From Morinoia aosen (lineage: Eukaryota; Arthropoda; Malacostraca; Amphipoda; Talitridae): a stretch of 64,000 bases of DNA. The stretch spans positions 44,744,757-44,808,756 of the forward strand of contig CM059560.1 in the NCBI GenBank assembly GCA_030386875.1, given 5' to 3'. Every line of letters begins with the position of its first letter. Positions within the stretch are counted from its first letter, which is position 1. Under the pieces are notes generated by a model that was given only the letters and a program-made list of their open reading frames with translations, was not told where the DNA came from and searched no databases. This document shows positions 39,489 to 51,646 of this stretch, one piece after another. Made by a program: the position numbers and the translations under genes.

Positions 39489-42400
39489 GAGATACCTTCT
39501 GTACTCCTTTGTGCGCTGTAGAGATACCTTCTGTACTCCTTTGTACGCTGTAGAGATACCTCGTGTACTCCTTTGTACGTTCTAGAGATATTTCCTGTAC
39601 TCCTTTGTGCGCTGTAGAGATACCTTCTGTACTCCTTTGTGCGCTGTAGAGATACCTTCTGTACTCCTTTGTGCGCTGTAGAGATACCTTCTGTACTCCT
39701 TTGTACGCTGTAGAGATACCTTCTGTACTCCTTTGTGCGCTGTAGAGATACCTTCTGTACTCCTTTGTACGCTGTAGAGATACCTCGTGTACTCCTTTGT
39801 ACGTTCTAGAGATATTTCCTGTACTCCTTTGTGCGCTGTAGAGATACCTTCTGTACTCCTTTGTGCGCTGTAGAGATACCTTCTGTACTCCTTTGTGCGC
39901 TGTAGAGATACCTTCTGTACTCCTTTGTGCGCGGTAGAGATACCTTCTGTAATCCTTTGTGCGCTGTAGAGATACCTTCTGTACTTCTTTGTGCGCTGTA
40001 GAGATACCTCGTGTACTCCTTTGTACGCTGTAGAGATTCCTTCTGTACTCCTTTGTACGCTGTAGAGATACCTCGTGTACTCCTTTGTGCGCTGTAGAGA
40101 TACCTTATGTACTCCTTTGTACGCTGTAGAGATACCTCGTGTACTCCTTTGTACGTTCTAGAGATATTTCCTGTACTCCATTGTGCGCTGTAGAGATACC
40201 TTCTGTACTCCTTTGTGCGCTGTAGAGATACCTTCTGTACTCCTTTGTGCGCTGTAGAGATACCTTCTGTACTCCTTTGTGCGCTGTAGAAATACCTTCT
40301 GTACTCCTTTGTGCGCTGTAGAGATACCTTCTGTACTCCTTTGTGCGCTGTAGAGATACCTTCTGTACTCCTTTGTGCGCTGTAGAGATACCTTCTGTAC
40401 TCCTTTGTGCGCTGTAGAGATACCTTCTGTACTCCTTTGTGCGCTGTAGAGATACCTTCTGTACTCCTTTGTGCGCTGTAGAGATACCTCGTGTACTATT
40501 TTGTACGCTGTAGAGATACCTTCTGTACTCCTTTGTACGTTCTAGAGATATTTCCTGTACTCCTTTGTGCGCTGTAGAGATACCTTCTGTACTCCTTTGT
40601 GCGCTGTAGAGATACCTTCTGTACTCCTTTGTGCGCTGTAGAGATACCTACTGTACTCCTTTGTGCGCTGTAGAGATACCTTCTGTACTCCTTTGTGCGC
40701 TGTAGAGATACCTTCTGTACTCCTTTGTGCGCTGTAGAGATACCTTCTGTACTCCTTTGTGCGCTGTAGAGATACCTTCTGTACTCCTTTGTACGCTGTA
40801 GAGATACCTTCTGTACTCCTTTGTGCGCTGTAGAGATACCTTCTGTACTCCTTTGTACGCTGTAGAGATACCTCGTGTACTCCTTTGTACGTTCTAGAGA
40901 TATTTCCTGTACTCCTTTGTGCGCTGTAGAGATACCTTCTGTACTCCTTTGTGCGCTGTAGAGATACCTTCTGTACTCCTTTGTGCGCTGTAGAGATACC
41001 TTCTGTACTCCTTTGTACGCTGTAGAGATACCTTCTGTACTCCTTTGTGCGCTGTAGAGATACCTTCTGTACTCATTTGTGCGCTGTAGAGATACCTTCT
41101 GTACTCCTTTGTACGCTGTAGAGATACCTCGTGTACTCCTTTGTACGTTCTAGAGATATTTCCTGTACTCCTTTGTGCGCTGTAGAGATACCTTCTGTAC
41201 TCCTTTGTGCGCTGTAGAGATACCTTCTGTACTCCTTTGTGCGCTGTAGAGATACCTTCTGTACTCCTTTGTACGCTGTAGAGATACCTTCTGTACTCCT
41301 TTGTGCGCTGTAGAGATACCTTCTGTACTCCTTTGTGCGCTGTAGAGATACCTTCTGTACTCCTTTGTACGCTGTAGAGATACCTTCTGTACTCCTTTGT
41401 GCGCTGTAGAGATACCTTCTGTACTCCTTTGTACGCTGTAGAGATACCTCGTGTACTCCTTTGTACGTTCTAGAAATATTTCCTGTACTCCTTTGTGCGC
41501 TGTAGAGATACCTTCTGTACTCCTTTGTGCGCTGTAGAGATACCTTCTGTACTCCTTTGTGCGCTGTAGAGATACCTTCTGTACTCCTTTGTGCGCTGTA
41601 GAGATACCTTCTGTACTCCTTTGTACGCTGTAGAGATACCTTCTGTACTCCTTTGTGCGCTGTAGAGATACCTTCTGTACTCCTTTGTACGCTGTTGAGA
41701 TACCTCGTGTACTCCTTTGTACGTTCTAGAGATATTTCCTGAACTCCTTTGTGCGCTGTAGAGATACCTTCTGTACTCGTTTGTGCGCTGTAGAGATACC
41801 TTCTGTACTCCTTTGTGCGCTGTAGAGATACCTTCTGTACTCCTTTGTACGCTGTAGAGATACCTTCTGTACTCCTTTGTGCGCTGTAGAGATACCTTCT
41901 GTACTCCTTTGTGCGCTGTAGAGATACCTTCTGTACTCCTTTGTACGCTGTAGAGATACCTCGTGTACTCCTTTGTACGTTCTAGAGATATTTCCTGTAC
42001 TCCTTTGTGCGCTGTAGAGATACCTTCTGTACAACTTTGTGCGCTGTAGAGATACCTTCTGTACTCCTTTGTGCGCTGTAGAGATACCTTCTGTACTCCT
42101 TTGTACGCTGTAGAGATACCTTCTGTACTCCTTTGTGCGCTGTAGAGATACCTTCTGTACTCCTTTGTACGCTGTAGAGATACCTTCTGTACTCCTTTGT
42201 ACGCTGTAGAGATACCTCGTGTACTCCTTTGTACGTTCTAGAGATATTTCCTGTACTCCTTTGTGCGCTGTAGAGATACCTTCTGTACTCTTTTGTGCGC
42301 TGTAGAGATACCTTCTGTACTCCTTTGTGCGCTGTAGAGATACCTTCTGTACTCCTTTGTACGCTGTAGAGATACCTTCTGTACTCCTTTGTGCACTGTA

Positions 42401-45248
42401 GAGATACCTTCTGTACTCATTTGTACGCTGTAGAGATACCTTCTGTACTCCTTTGTACGCTGTAGAGATACCTCGTGTACTTTTTTGTACGTTCTAGAGA
42501 TATTTCCTGTACTCCTTTGTGCGCTGTAGAGATACCTTCTGTACTCCTTTGTGCGCTGTAGAGATACCTTCTGTACTCCTTTGTGCGCTGTAGAGATACC
42601 TTCTGTACTCCTTTGTACGCTGTAAAGATACCTTCTGTACTACTTTGTGCGCTGTAGAGATACCTTCTGTACTCCTTTGTACGCTGTAGAGATACCTCGT
42701 GTACTCCTTTGTACGTTCTAGAGATATTTCCTGTACTCCTGTGTGCGCTGTAGGGATACCTTCTGTACTCCTTTGTGCGCTGTAGAGATACCTTCTGTAC
42801 TCCTTTGTGCGCTGTAGAGATACCTTCTGTACTCCTTTGTGCGCTGTAGAGATACCTTCTGTACTCCTTTGTGCGCTGTAGAGATACCTTCTGTACTCCT
42901 TTGTGCGCTGTAGAGATACCTCGTGTACTCCTTTGAACGCTGTAGAGATACCTTCTGTACTCCTTTGTACGCTGTAGAGATACCTCGTGTACTCCTTTGT
43001 GCGCTGTAGAGATACCTTCTGTACTCCTTTGTACGCTGTAGAGATACCTCGTGTACTCCTATGTACGTTTTAGAGATATTTCCTGTACTCCTTTTGGCGC
43101 TGTAGAGATACCTTCTGTACTCCTTTGTGCGCTGTAGAGATACCTTCTGAAATCCTTTGTGCGCTGTAGAGATACCTTCTGTACTCCTTTGTGCGCTGTA
43201 GAGATACCTTCTGTACTCCTTTGTGCGCTGTAGAGATACCTTCTGTACTCCTTTGTGCGCTGTAGAGATACCTTCTGTACTCCTTTGTGCGCTGTAGAGA
43301 TACCTTCTGTACTCCTTTGTGCGCTGTAGAGATACCTTCTGTACTCCTTTGTGCGCTGTAGAGATACCTCGTGTACTCCTTTGTACGCTGTAGAGATACC
43401 TTATGTACTCCTTTGTGCGCTGTAGAGATACCTTCTGTACTCCTTTGTACGCTGTAGAGATACCTCGTGTACTCCTTTGTACGTTCTAGAGATATTTCCT
43501 GTACTCCTTTGTGCGCTGTAGAGATACCTTCTGTACTCCTTTGTGCGCTGTAGAGATACCTTCTGTACTCCTTTGTGCGCTGTAGAGATACCTTCTGTAC
43601 CCCTTTGTGCGCTGTAGAGATACCTTCTGTACTCCTTTGTGCGCTGTAGAGATACCTCGTGTACTCCTTTGTGCGCTGTAGAGATATCTTCTGTACTCCT
43701 TTGTGCGCTGTAGAGATACCTTCTGTACTCCTTTGTGCGCTGTAGAGATACCTTCTGTACTCCTTTGTGCGCTGTAGAGATACCTTCTGTACTCCTTTGT
43801 GCGCTGTAGAGATACCATCTGTACTCCTTTGTGCGCTGTAGAGATACCTTCTGTACTCCTTTGTGCGCTGTAGAGATACCTTCTGTACTCCTTTGTGCGC
43901 TGTAGAGATACCTCGTGTACTCCTTTGTACGCTGTAGAGATACCTTCTGTACTCCTTTGTACGCTGTAGAGATACCTCGTGTACTCCTTTGTACGTTCTA
44001 GAGATATTTCCTGTACTCCTTTGTGCGCTGTAGAGATACCTTCTGTACTCCTTTGTGCGCTGTAGAGATACCTTCTGTACTCCTTTGTGCGTTGTAGAGA
44101 TACCTTCTGTACTCCTTTGTGCGCTGTAGAGATACCTCGTGTACTCCTTTGTGCGCTGTAGAGATACCTTCTGTACTCCTTTGTGCGCTGTAGAGATACC
44201 TTCTGTACTCCTTTGTGCGCTGTAGAGATACCTTCTGTACTCCTTAGTGCGCTGTAGAGATACCTTCTGTACTCCTTTGTGCGCTGTAGAGATACCTTCT
44301 GTACTCCTTTGTGCGCTGTAGAGAAACCTTCTGTACTCCTTTGTGCGCTGTAGAGATACCTCGTGTACTCCTTTGTACGCTGTAGAGATACCTTCTGTAC
44401 TCCTTTGTACGCTGTAGAGATACCTCGTGTACTCCTTTGTACGTTCTAGAGATATTTCCTGTACTCCTTTGTGCGCTGTAGAGATACCTTCTGTACTCCT
44501 TTGTGCGCTGTAGAGATACCTTCTGTACTCCTTTGTGCGCTGTAGAGATACCTTCTGTACTCCTTTGTGCGCTGTAGAGATACCTCGTGTACTCCTTTGT
44601 ACGCTGTAGAGATACCTTCTGTACTCCTTTGTGCGCTGTAGAGATACCTTCTGTACTCCTTTGTGCGCTGTAGAGATACCTTCTGTACTACTTTGTGCGC
44701 TGTAGAGATACCTTCTGTACTCCTTTGTGCGCTGTAGAGATACCTTCTGTACTCCTTTGTGCGCTGTAGAGATACCTTCTGTACTCCTTTGTGCGCTGTA
44801 GAGATACCTCGTGTACTCCTTTGTACGCTGTAGAGATACCTTCTGTACTCCTTTGTACGCTGTAGAGATACCTCGTGTACTCCTTTGTACGTTCGAGAGA
44901 TATTTCCTGTACTCCTATGTGCGCTGTAGAAATACCTTCTGTACTCCTTTGTGCGCTGTAGAGATACCTTCCGTACTCCTATGTGCGCTGTAGAGATACC
45001 TTCTGTACTCCTTTGTGCGCTGTAGAGATACCTTCTGTACTGCTTTGTACGCTGTAGAGATACCTCGTGTACTCCTTTGCACGTTCTAGAGAAATTTCCT
45101 GTACTCCTTTGTGCGCTGTAGAGATACCTTCTGTACTCCTTTGTGCGCTGTAGGGATACCTTCTGTACTCCTTTGTACGCTGTAGAGATACCTCGTGTAC
45201 TCCTTTGTACGTTCTAGAGATATTTCCTGTACTCCTTTGTGCGCTGTA

Positions 45249-45472
45249 AAGATACCTTCTGTACTCCTTTGTGCGCTGTAGAGATACCTTCTGTACTCCT
45301 TTGTGCGCTGTACAGATACCTTCTGTACTCCTTTGTGCGCTGTAGAGATACCTTCCGTACTCCTTTGTGCGCTGTAGAGATACCTTCTGTACTCCTTTGT
45401 GCGCTGTAGAGATACCTCGTGTACTCCTTTGTACGCTGTAGAGATACCTTCTGTACTCCTTTGTACGCCGTA
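45249..45472. repeat. AAGA-CAGA-GCCG variant module, copy 6
   Basis: AAGA at 45249 and GCCGTA at 45467. CTTCCG near 45355 is shared with copy 4 only, which fits the wider correspondence between the 17-19 kb and 44-46 kb blocks. Confidence 0.84.
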
Positions 45473-46144
45473 GAGATACCTCGTGTACTCCTTTGTGCGC
45501 TGTAGAGATACCTTCTGTACTCCTTTGTACGCTGTAGAGATACCTCGTGTACTCCTTCGTACGTTCTAGAGATATTTCCTGTACTCCTTTGTGCGCTGTA
45601 GAGATACCTTCTGTACTCCTTTGTGCGCTGTAGAGATACCTTCTGTACTCCTTTGTGCGCTGTAGAGATACCTTATGTACTCCTTTGTACGCTGTAGAGA
45701 TACCTTCTGTACTCCTTTGTGCGCTGTAGAGATACCTTCTGTACTCCTTTGTACGCTGTAGAGATACCTCGTGTACTCCTTTGTACGTTCTAGAGATATT
45801 TCCTGTACTCCTTTGTGCGCTGTAGAGATACCTTCTGTACTCCTTTGTGCGCTGTAGAGATACCTTCTGTACTCCTTTGTGCGCTGTAGAGATACCTTCT
45901 GTACTCCTTTGTACGCTGTAGAGATACCTTCTGTACTCCTTTGTGCGCTGTAGAGATACCTTCTGTACTCCTTTGTACGCTGTAGAGATACCTCGTGTTC
46001 TCCTTTGTACGTTCTAGAGATATTTCCTGTACTCCTTTGTGCGCTGTAGAGATACCTTCTGTACTTCTTTGTGCGCTGTAGAGACACCTTCTGTACTCCT
46101 TTGTGCGCTGTAGAGATACCTTCTGTACTCCTTTGTGCGCTGTA

Positions 46145-46176
46145 GAGATACCTTCTGTACTCCTTTGTACCCTGCA
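46145..46176. repeat. CTGCAG-bearing unit 11
   Basis: CTGCAG at 46172, exactly 209 units after the copy at 39484. The GCGCGGTA partner expected at 46620 is absent. Confidence 0.9.
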
Positions 46177-46560
46177 GAGATACCTTCTGTACTCCTTTGT
46201 GCGCTGTAGAGATACCTTCTGTACTCCTTTGTACGCTGTAGAGATACCTCGTGTACTCCTTTGTACGTTCTAGAGATATTTCCTGTACTCCTTTGTGCGC
46301 TGTAGAGATACCTTCTGTACTCCTTTGTGCGCTGTAGAGATACCTTCTGTACTCCTTTGTGCGCTGTAGAGATACCTTCTGTACTCCTTTGTACGCTGTA
46401 GAGATACCTTCTGTACTCCTTTGTTCGCTGTAGAGATACCTTCTGTACTCCTTTGTACGCTGTAGAGATACCTCGTGTACTCCTTTGTACGTTCTAGAGA
46501 TATTTCCTGTACTCCTTTGTGCGCTGTAGAGATACCTTCTGTACTCCTTTGTGCGCTGTA

Positions 46561-48256
46561 GAGATACCTTCTGTACTCCTTTGTGCGCTGTAGAGATACC
46601 TTCTGTACTCCTTTGTGCGCTGTAGAGATACCTTCTGTACTCCTTTGTGCGCTGTAGAGATACCTCGTGTACTCCTTTGTACGCTGTAGAGATACCTTCT
46701 GTACTCCTTTGTACGCTGTAGAGATACCTCGTGTACTCCTTTGTGCGCTGTAGAGATACCTTCTGTACTCCTTTGTACGCTGTAGAGATACTTCGTGTAC
46801 TCCTTTGTACGTTCTAGAGATATTTCGTGTACTCCTTTGTGCGCTGTAGAGATACCTTCTGTACTCCTTTGTGCGCTGTAGAGATACCTTCTGTACTCCT
46901 TTGTGCGCTGTAGAGATACCTTCTGTACTCCTTTGTGCGCTGTAGAGATACCTTCTGTACTCCTTTGTGCGCTGTAGAGTTACCTTCTGTACTCCTTTGT
47001 GCGCTGTAGAGATACCTTCTGTACTCCTTTGTGCGCTGTAGAGATACCTTCTGTACTCCTTTGTGCGCTGTAGAGATACCTTCTGTACTCCTTTGTGCGC
47101 TGTAGAGATACCTTTTGTACTCCTTTGTGCGCTGTAGAGATACCTTCTGTACTCCTTTGTGCGCTGTAGAGATACCTTCTGTACTCCTTTGTGCGCTGTA
47201 GAGATACCTTCTGTACTCCTTTGTGCGCTGTAGAGATACCTTCTGTACTCCTTTGTGCGCTGTAGAGATACCTCGTGTACTCCTTTGTACGCTGTAGAGA
47301 TACCTTCTGTACTCCTTTGTACGTTGTAGAGATATTTCCTGTACTCCTTTGTGCGCTGTAGAGATACCTTCTGTACTCCTTTGTGCGCTGTAGAGATACC
47401 TTCTGTACTCCTTTGTGCGCTGTAGAGATACCTTCTGTACTCCTTTGTGCGCTGTAGAGATACCTTCTGTACTCCTTTGTGCGCTGTAGAGATACCTTCT
47501 GTACTCCTTTGTGCGCTGTAGAGATACCTTCTGTACTCCTTTGTGCGCTGTAGAGATACCTTCTGTACTCCTTTGTACGCTGTAGAGATACCTTCTGTAC
47601 TCCTTTGTTCGCTGTAGAGATACCTTCTGTACTCCTTTGTACGCTGTAGAGATACCTCGTGTACTCCTTTGTACGTTCTAGAGATATTTCCTGTACTCCA
47701 TTGTGCGCTGTAGAGATACCTTCTGTACTCCTTTGTGCGCTGTAGAGATACCTTCTGTACTCCTTTGTGCGCTGTAGAGATACCTTCTGCACTCCTTTGT
47801 ACGCTGTAGAGATACCTTCTGTACTCCTTTGTGCGCTGTAGAGATACCTTCTGTACTCATTTGTGCGCTGTAGAGATACCTTCTGTACTCCTTTGTACGC
47901 TGTAGAGATACGTCGTGTACTCCTTTGTACGTTCTAGAGATATTTCCTGTACTTCTTTGTGCGCTGTAGAGATACCTTCTGTACTCCTTTGTGCGCTGTA
48001 GAGATACCTTCTGTACTCCTTTGTGCGCTGTAGAGATACCTTCTGTACTCCTTTGTACGCTGTAGAGATACCTTCTGTACTCCTTTGTACGTTCTAGATA
48101 TATTTCCTGTACTCCTTTGTGCGCTGTAGAGATACCTTCTGTACTCCTTTGTACGCTGTAGAGATACCTCGTGTACTCCTTTGTACGTTCTAGAGATATT
48201 TCCTGTACTCCTTTGTGCGCTGTAGAGATACCTCGTGTACTCCTTTGTACGTTCTA
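46561..48256. repeat. Junction region between the gamma block and the right-hand family
   Basis: Continuous units. It contains the first ACTTCGTG/TTTCGTG module (46790-46848), a GTTGTAGAGATATTTCC unit near 47327, and a stretch at 47678-48250 matching 20126-20700 at an offset of 27552 bp (861 units): CTCATTTG 47858/20306 and TCTAGATATA 48093/20541. The right-hand family therefore shares an origin with the 70-unit duplication region. Confidence 0.8.
46849..47264. repeat. Run of 13 A-type units after a TTTCGTG D unit
   Basis: Begins after a D unit reading GATATTTCGTG (unit 46817-46848), itself preceded by ACTTCGTG at about 46790, and ends at a C unit starting 47265. Thirteen units, nearly all the A consensus, with one CTTTTG and one GAGTTACC change. 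Confidence 0.85.
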
Positions 48257-48287
48257 GAGATTTTCCTGTACTCCTATGTGCGCTGTA
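48257..48287. repeat. 31-bp D unit with 1-bp deletion, copy 1
   Basis: The D unit reads GAGATTTTCCTG instead of GAGATATTTCCTG, losing one base and shifting unit phase by -1 for the rest of the window. The same unit has CTCCTATGTG, and the next two carry GAGATTCC and CTTCGTG. Confidence 0.95.
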
Positions 48288-49279
48288 GAGATTCCTTCTG
48301 TACTCCTTCGTGCGCTGTAGAGATACCTTCTGTACTCCTTTGTGCGCTGTAGAGATACCTTCTGTACTCCTTTGTACGCTATAGAGATACCTTCTGTACT
48401 CCTTTGTGCGCTGTAGAGATACCTTCTGTACTCTTTTGTACGCTGTAGAGATACCTCGTGTACTCCTTTATACGTTCTAGAGATATTTCCTGTACTCCTT
48501 TGTGCGCTGTAGAGATACCTTCTGTACTCCTTTGTGCGCTGTAGAGATACCTTCTGTACTCCTTTGTGCGCTGTAGAGATACCTTCTGTACTCCTTTGTA
48601 CGCTGTAGAGATACCTTCTGTACTCCTTTGTGCGCTATAGAGATACCTTCTGTACTCCTTTGTACGCTGTAGAGATACCTCGTGTACTCCTTTGTACGTT
48701 CTAGAGATATTTCCTGTACTCCTTTGTGCGCTTTAGAGATACCTTCTGTCCTCCTTTGTGCGCTGTAGAGATACCTTCTGTACTCCTTTGTGCGCTGTAG
48801 AGATACCTTCTGTACTCCTTTGTACGCTGTAGAGATACCTTCTGTACTCCTTTGTGCGCTGTAGAGATACCTTCTGTACTCCTTTGTACGCTGTAGAGAT
48901 ACCTCGTGTACTCCTTTTTACGTTCTAGAGATATTTCCTGCACTCCTTTGTGCGCTGTAGAGATACCTTCTGTACTCCTTTGTGCGCTGTAGAGATACCT
49001 TCTGTACTCCTTTGTGCGCTGTAGAGATACCTTCTGTACTCCTTTGTGCGCTGTAGAGATACCTTCTGTACTCCTTTGTGCGCTGTAGAGATACCTCGTG
49101 TACTCCTTTGTACGCTGTAGAGATACCTTCTGTACTCCTTTGTACGCTGTAGAGATACCTCGTGTACTCCTTTGTGCGCTGTAGCGATACCTCCTGTACT
49201 CCTTTGTACGCTGTAGAGATACTTCGTGTACTCCTTTGTACGTTCTAGAGATATTTCGTGTACTCCTTTGTGCGCTGTA

Positions 49280-49727
49280 GAGATACCTTCTGTACTCCTT
49301 TGTGCGCTGTAGAGATACCTTCTGTACTCCTTTGTGCGCTGTAGAGATACCTTCTGTACTCCTTTGTGCGCTGTAGAGATACCTTCTGTACTCCTTTGTG
49401 CGCTGTAGAGATACCTTCTGTACTCCTTTGTGCGCTGTAGAGATACCTTCTGTACTCCTTTGTGCGCTGTAGAGATACCTTCTGTACTCCTTTGTGCGCT
49501 GTAGAGATACCTTCTGTACTCCTTTGTGCGCTGTAGAGATACCTTCTGTACTCCTTTGTGCGCTGTAGAGATACCTTCTGTACTCCTTTGTGCGCTGTAG
49601 AGATACCTTCTGTACTCCTTTGTGCGCTGTAGAGATACCTTCTGTACTCCTTTGTGCGCTGTAGAGATACCTTCTGTACTCCTTTGTGCGCTGTAGAGAT
49701 ACCTTCTGTACTCCTTTGTGCGCTGTT
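49280..49727. repeat. Run of 14 A-type units
   Basis: Same context: ACTTCGTG near 49222, TTTCGTG D unit at 49248-49279, then 14 A units, the last ending GCTGTT before a C unit at 49728. Confidence 0.88.
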
Positions 49728-50207
49728 GAGATACCTCGTGTACTCCTTTGTACGCTGTAGAGATACCTTCTGTACTCCTTTGTACGTTGTAGAGATATTT
49801 CCTGTACTCCTTTGTGCGCTGTAGAGATACCTTCTGTACTCCTTTGTGCGCTGTAGAGATACCTTCTGTACTCCTTTGTGCGCTGTAGAGATACCTTCTG
49901 TACTCCTTTGTGCGCTGTAGAGATACCTTCTGTACTCCTTTGTACGTTCTAGATATATTTCCTGTACTCCTTTGTGCGCTGTAGAGATACCTTCTGTACT
50001 CCTTTGTACGCTGTAGAGATACCTCGTGTACTCCTTTGTACGTTCTAGAGATATTTCCTGTACTCCTTTGTGCGCTGTAGAGATACCTTCTGTACTCCTT
50101 TGTGTGCTGTAGAGATACCTTCTGTACTCCTTTGTGCGCTGTAGAGATACCTTCTGTACTCCTTTGTACGCTGTAGAGATACCTCGTGTACTCCTTTGTA
50201 CGTTCTA

Positions 50208-50238
50208 GAGATTTTCCTGTACTCCTATGTGTGCTGTA
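50208..50238. repeat. 31-bp D unit with 1-bp deletion, copy 2
   Basis: Same deletion and same flanking variants (TATGTG, GAGATTCC, CTTCGTG), with a private GTGTGCTG. It lies 61 units minus one base after copy 1. Confidence 0.95.
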
Positions 50239-51230
50239 GAGATTCCTTCTGTACTCCTTCGTGCGCTGTAGAGATACCTTCTGTACTCCTTTGTGCGCTG
50301 TAGAGATACCTTCTGTACTCCTTTGTACGCTATAGAGATACCTTCTGTACTCCTTTGTGCGCTGTAGAGATACCTTCTGTACTCTTTTGTACGCTGTAGA
50401 GATACCTCGTGTACTCCTTTATACGTTCTAGAGATATTTCCTGTACTCCTTTGTGCGCTGTAGAGATACCTTCTGTACTCCTTTGTGCGCTGTAGAGATA
50501 CCTTCTGTACTCCTTTGTGCGCTGTAGAGATACCTTCTGTACTCCTTTGTACGCTGTAGAGATACCTTCTGTACTCCTTTGTGCGCTATAGAGATACCTT
50601 CTGTACTCCTTTGTACGCTGTAGAGATACCTCGTGTACTCCTTTGTACATTCTAAAGATATTTCCTGTACTCCTTTGTGCGCTTTAGAGATACCTTCTGT
50701 CCTCCTTTGTGCGCTGTAGAGATACCTTCTGTACTCCTTTGTGCGCTAAAGAGATACCTTCTGTACTCCTTTGTACGCTGTAGAGATACCTTCTGTACTC
50801 CTTTGTGCGCTGTAGAGATACCTTCTGTACTCCTTTGTACGCTGTAGAGATACCTCGTGTACTCCTTTTTACGTTCTAGAGATATTTCCTGTACTCCTTT
50901 GTGCGCTGTAGAGATACCTTCTGTACTCCTTTGTGCGCTGTAGAGATACCTTCTGTACTCCTTTGTGCGCTGTAGAGATACCTTCTGTACTCCTTTGTGC
51001 GCTGTAGAGATACCTTCTGTACTCCTTTGTGCGCTGTAGAGATACCTCGTGTACTCCTTTGTACGCTGTAGAGATACCTTCTGTACTCCTTTGTACGCTG
51101 TAGAGATACCTCGTGTACTCCTTTGTGCGCTGTAGAGATACCTTCTGTACTCCTTTGTACGCTGTAGAGATACTTCGTGTACTCCTTTGTACGTTCTAGA
51201 GATATTTCGTGTACTCCTTTGTGCGCTGTA

Positions 51231-51646
51231 GAGATACCTTCTGTACCCCTTTGTGCGCTGTAGAGATACCTTCTGTACTCCTTTGTGCGCTGTAGAGATA
51301 CCTTCTGTACTCCTTTGTGCGCTGTAGAGATACCTTCTGTACTCCTTTGTGCGCTGTAGAGATACCTTCTGTACTCCTTTGTGCGCTGTAGAGATACCTT
51401 CTGTACTCCTTTGTGCGCTGTAGAGATACCTTCTGTACTCCTTTGTGCGCTGTAGAGATACCTTCTGTACTCCTTTGTGCGCTGTAGAGATACCTTCTGT
51501 ACTCCTTTGTGCGCTGTAGAGATACCTTCTGTACTCCTTTGTGCGCTGTAGAGATACCTTCTGTACTCCTTTGTGCGCTGTAGAGATACCTTCTGTACTC
51601 CTTTGTGCGCTGTAGAGATACCTTCTGTACTCCTTTGTGCGCTGTT
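51231..51646. repeat. Run of 13 A-type units
   Basis: Follows the TTTCGTG D unit at 51199-51230 and ends with GCTGTT. One unit shorter than the runs at 49280 and 55326 in otherwise matching context; a CCCCTTTG change lies near 51247. Confidence 0.88.

Larger units (their letters stand above)
34785..41472. repeat. 209-unit higher-order repeat (beta block)
   Basis: This 6688-bp segment begins at the TCTAGAAATA variant (34781) and ends where the same variant recurs at 41469. Within it CTGAACTCC 35054, ACAACTTTG 35345, GTAGGGATA 36061 and CTGCAG 39484 all recur 6688 bp downstream, while CCATCTG 37383, ACTGCTTTG 38607 and AAGA 38817 recur at 6432 bp because the later copy lost 8 units in between and regained 8 afterwards. 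Confidence 0.84.
41473..46560. repeat. 209-unit higher-order repeat, partial second copy (gamma block)
   Basis: Tandem partial copy of the preceding 209-unit block. Shared markers: CTGAACTCC 41742, ACAACTTTG 42033, GTAGGGATA 42749, CCATCTG 43815, TTCGAGAG near 44893 (38461 in beta), ACTGCTTTG 45039 and CTGCAG 46172. It keeps a TTTTGGCGC variant at 43092 that alpha has (16084) but beta lacks. Correspondence ends by about 46600, where the expected GCGCGGTA unit is missing. Confidence 0.82.
48257..50207. repeat. Right-hand family higher-order repeat, copy 1 (61 units)
   Basis: Starts with the 31-bp unit and ends before the next one. Ordered markers: CTATAGAG near 48388, ACTCTTTTG near 48430, TTTATACG near 48468, GCGCTTTAGAG near 48730, CTGTCC near 48748, TTTTTACG near 48914, the ACTTCGTG/TTTCGTG pair, the run of A units, GTTGAGATACC and GTTGTAGAG. 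All recur in the three later copies. Confidence 0.87.

Noticed and set aside
48257..48350. Possible junction with non-satellite sequence where the phase changes
   Set aside because: The unit is intact apart from one missing base, and the array continues unchanged on both sides.
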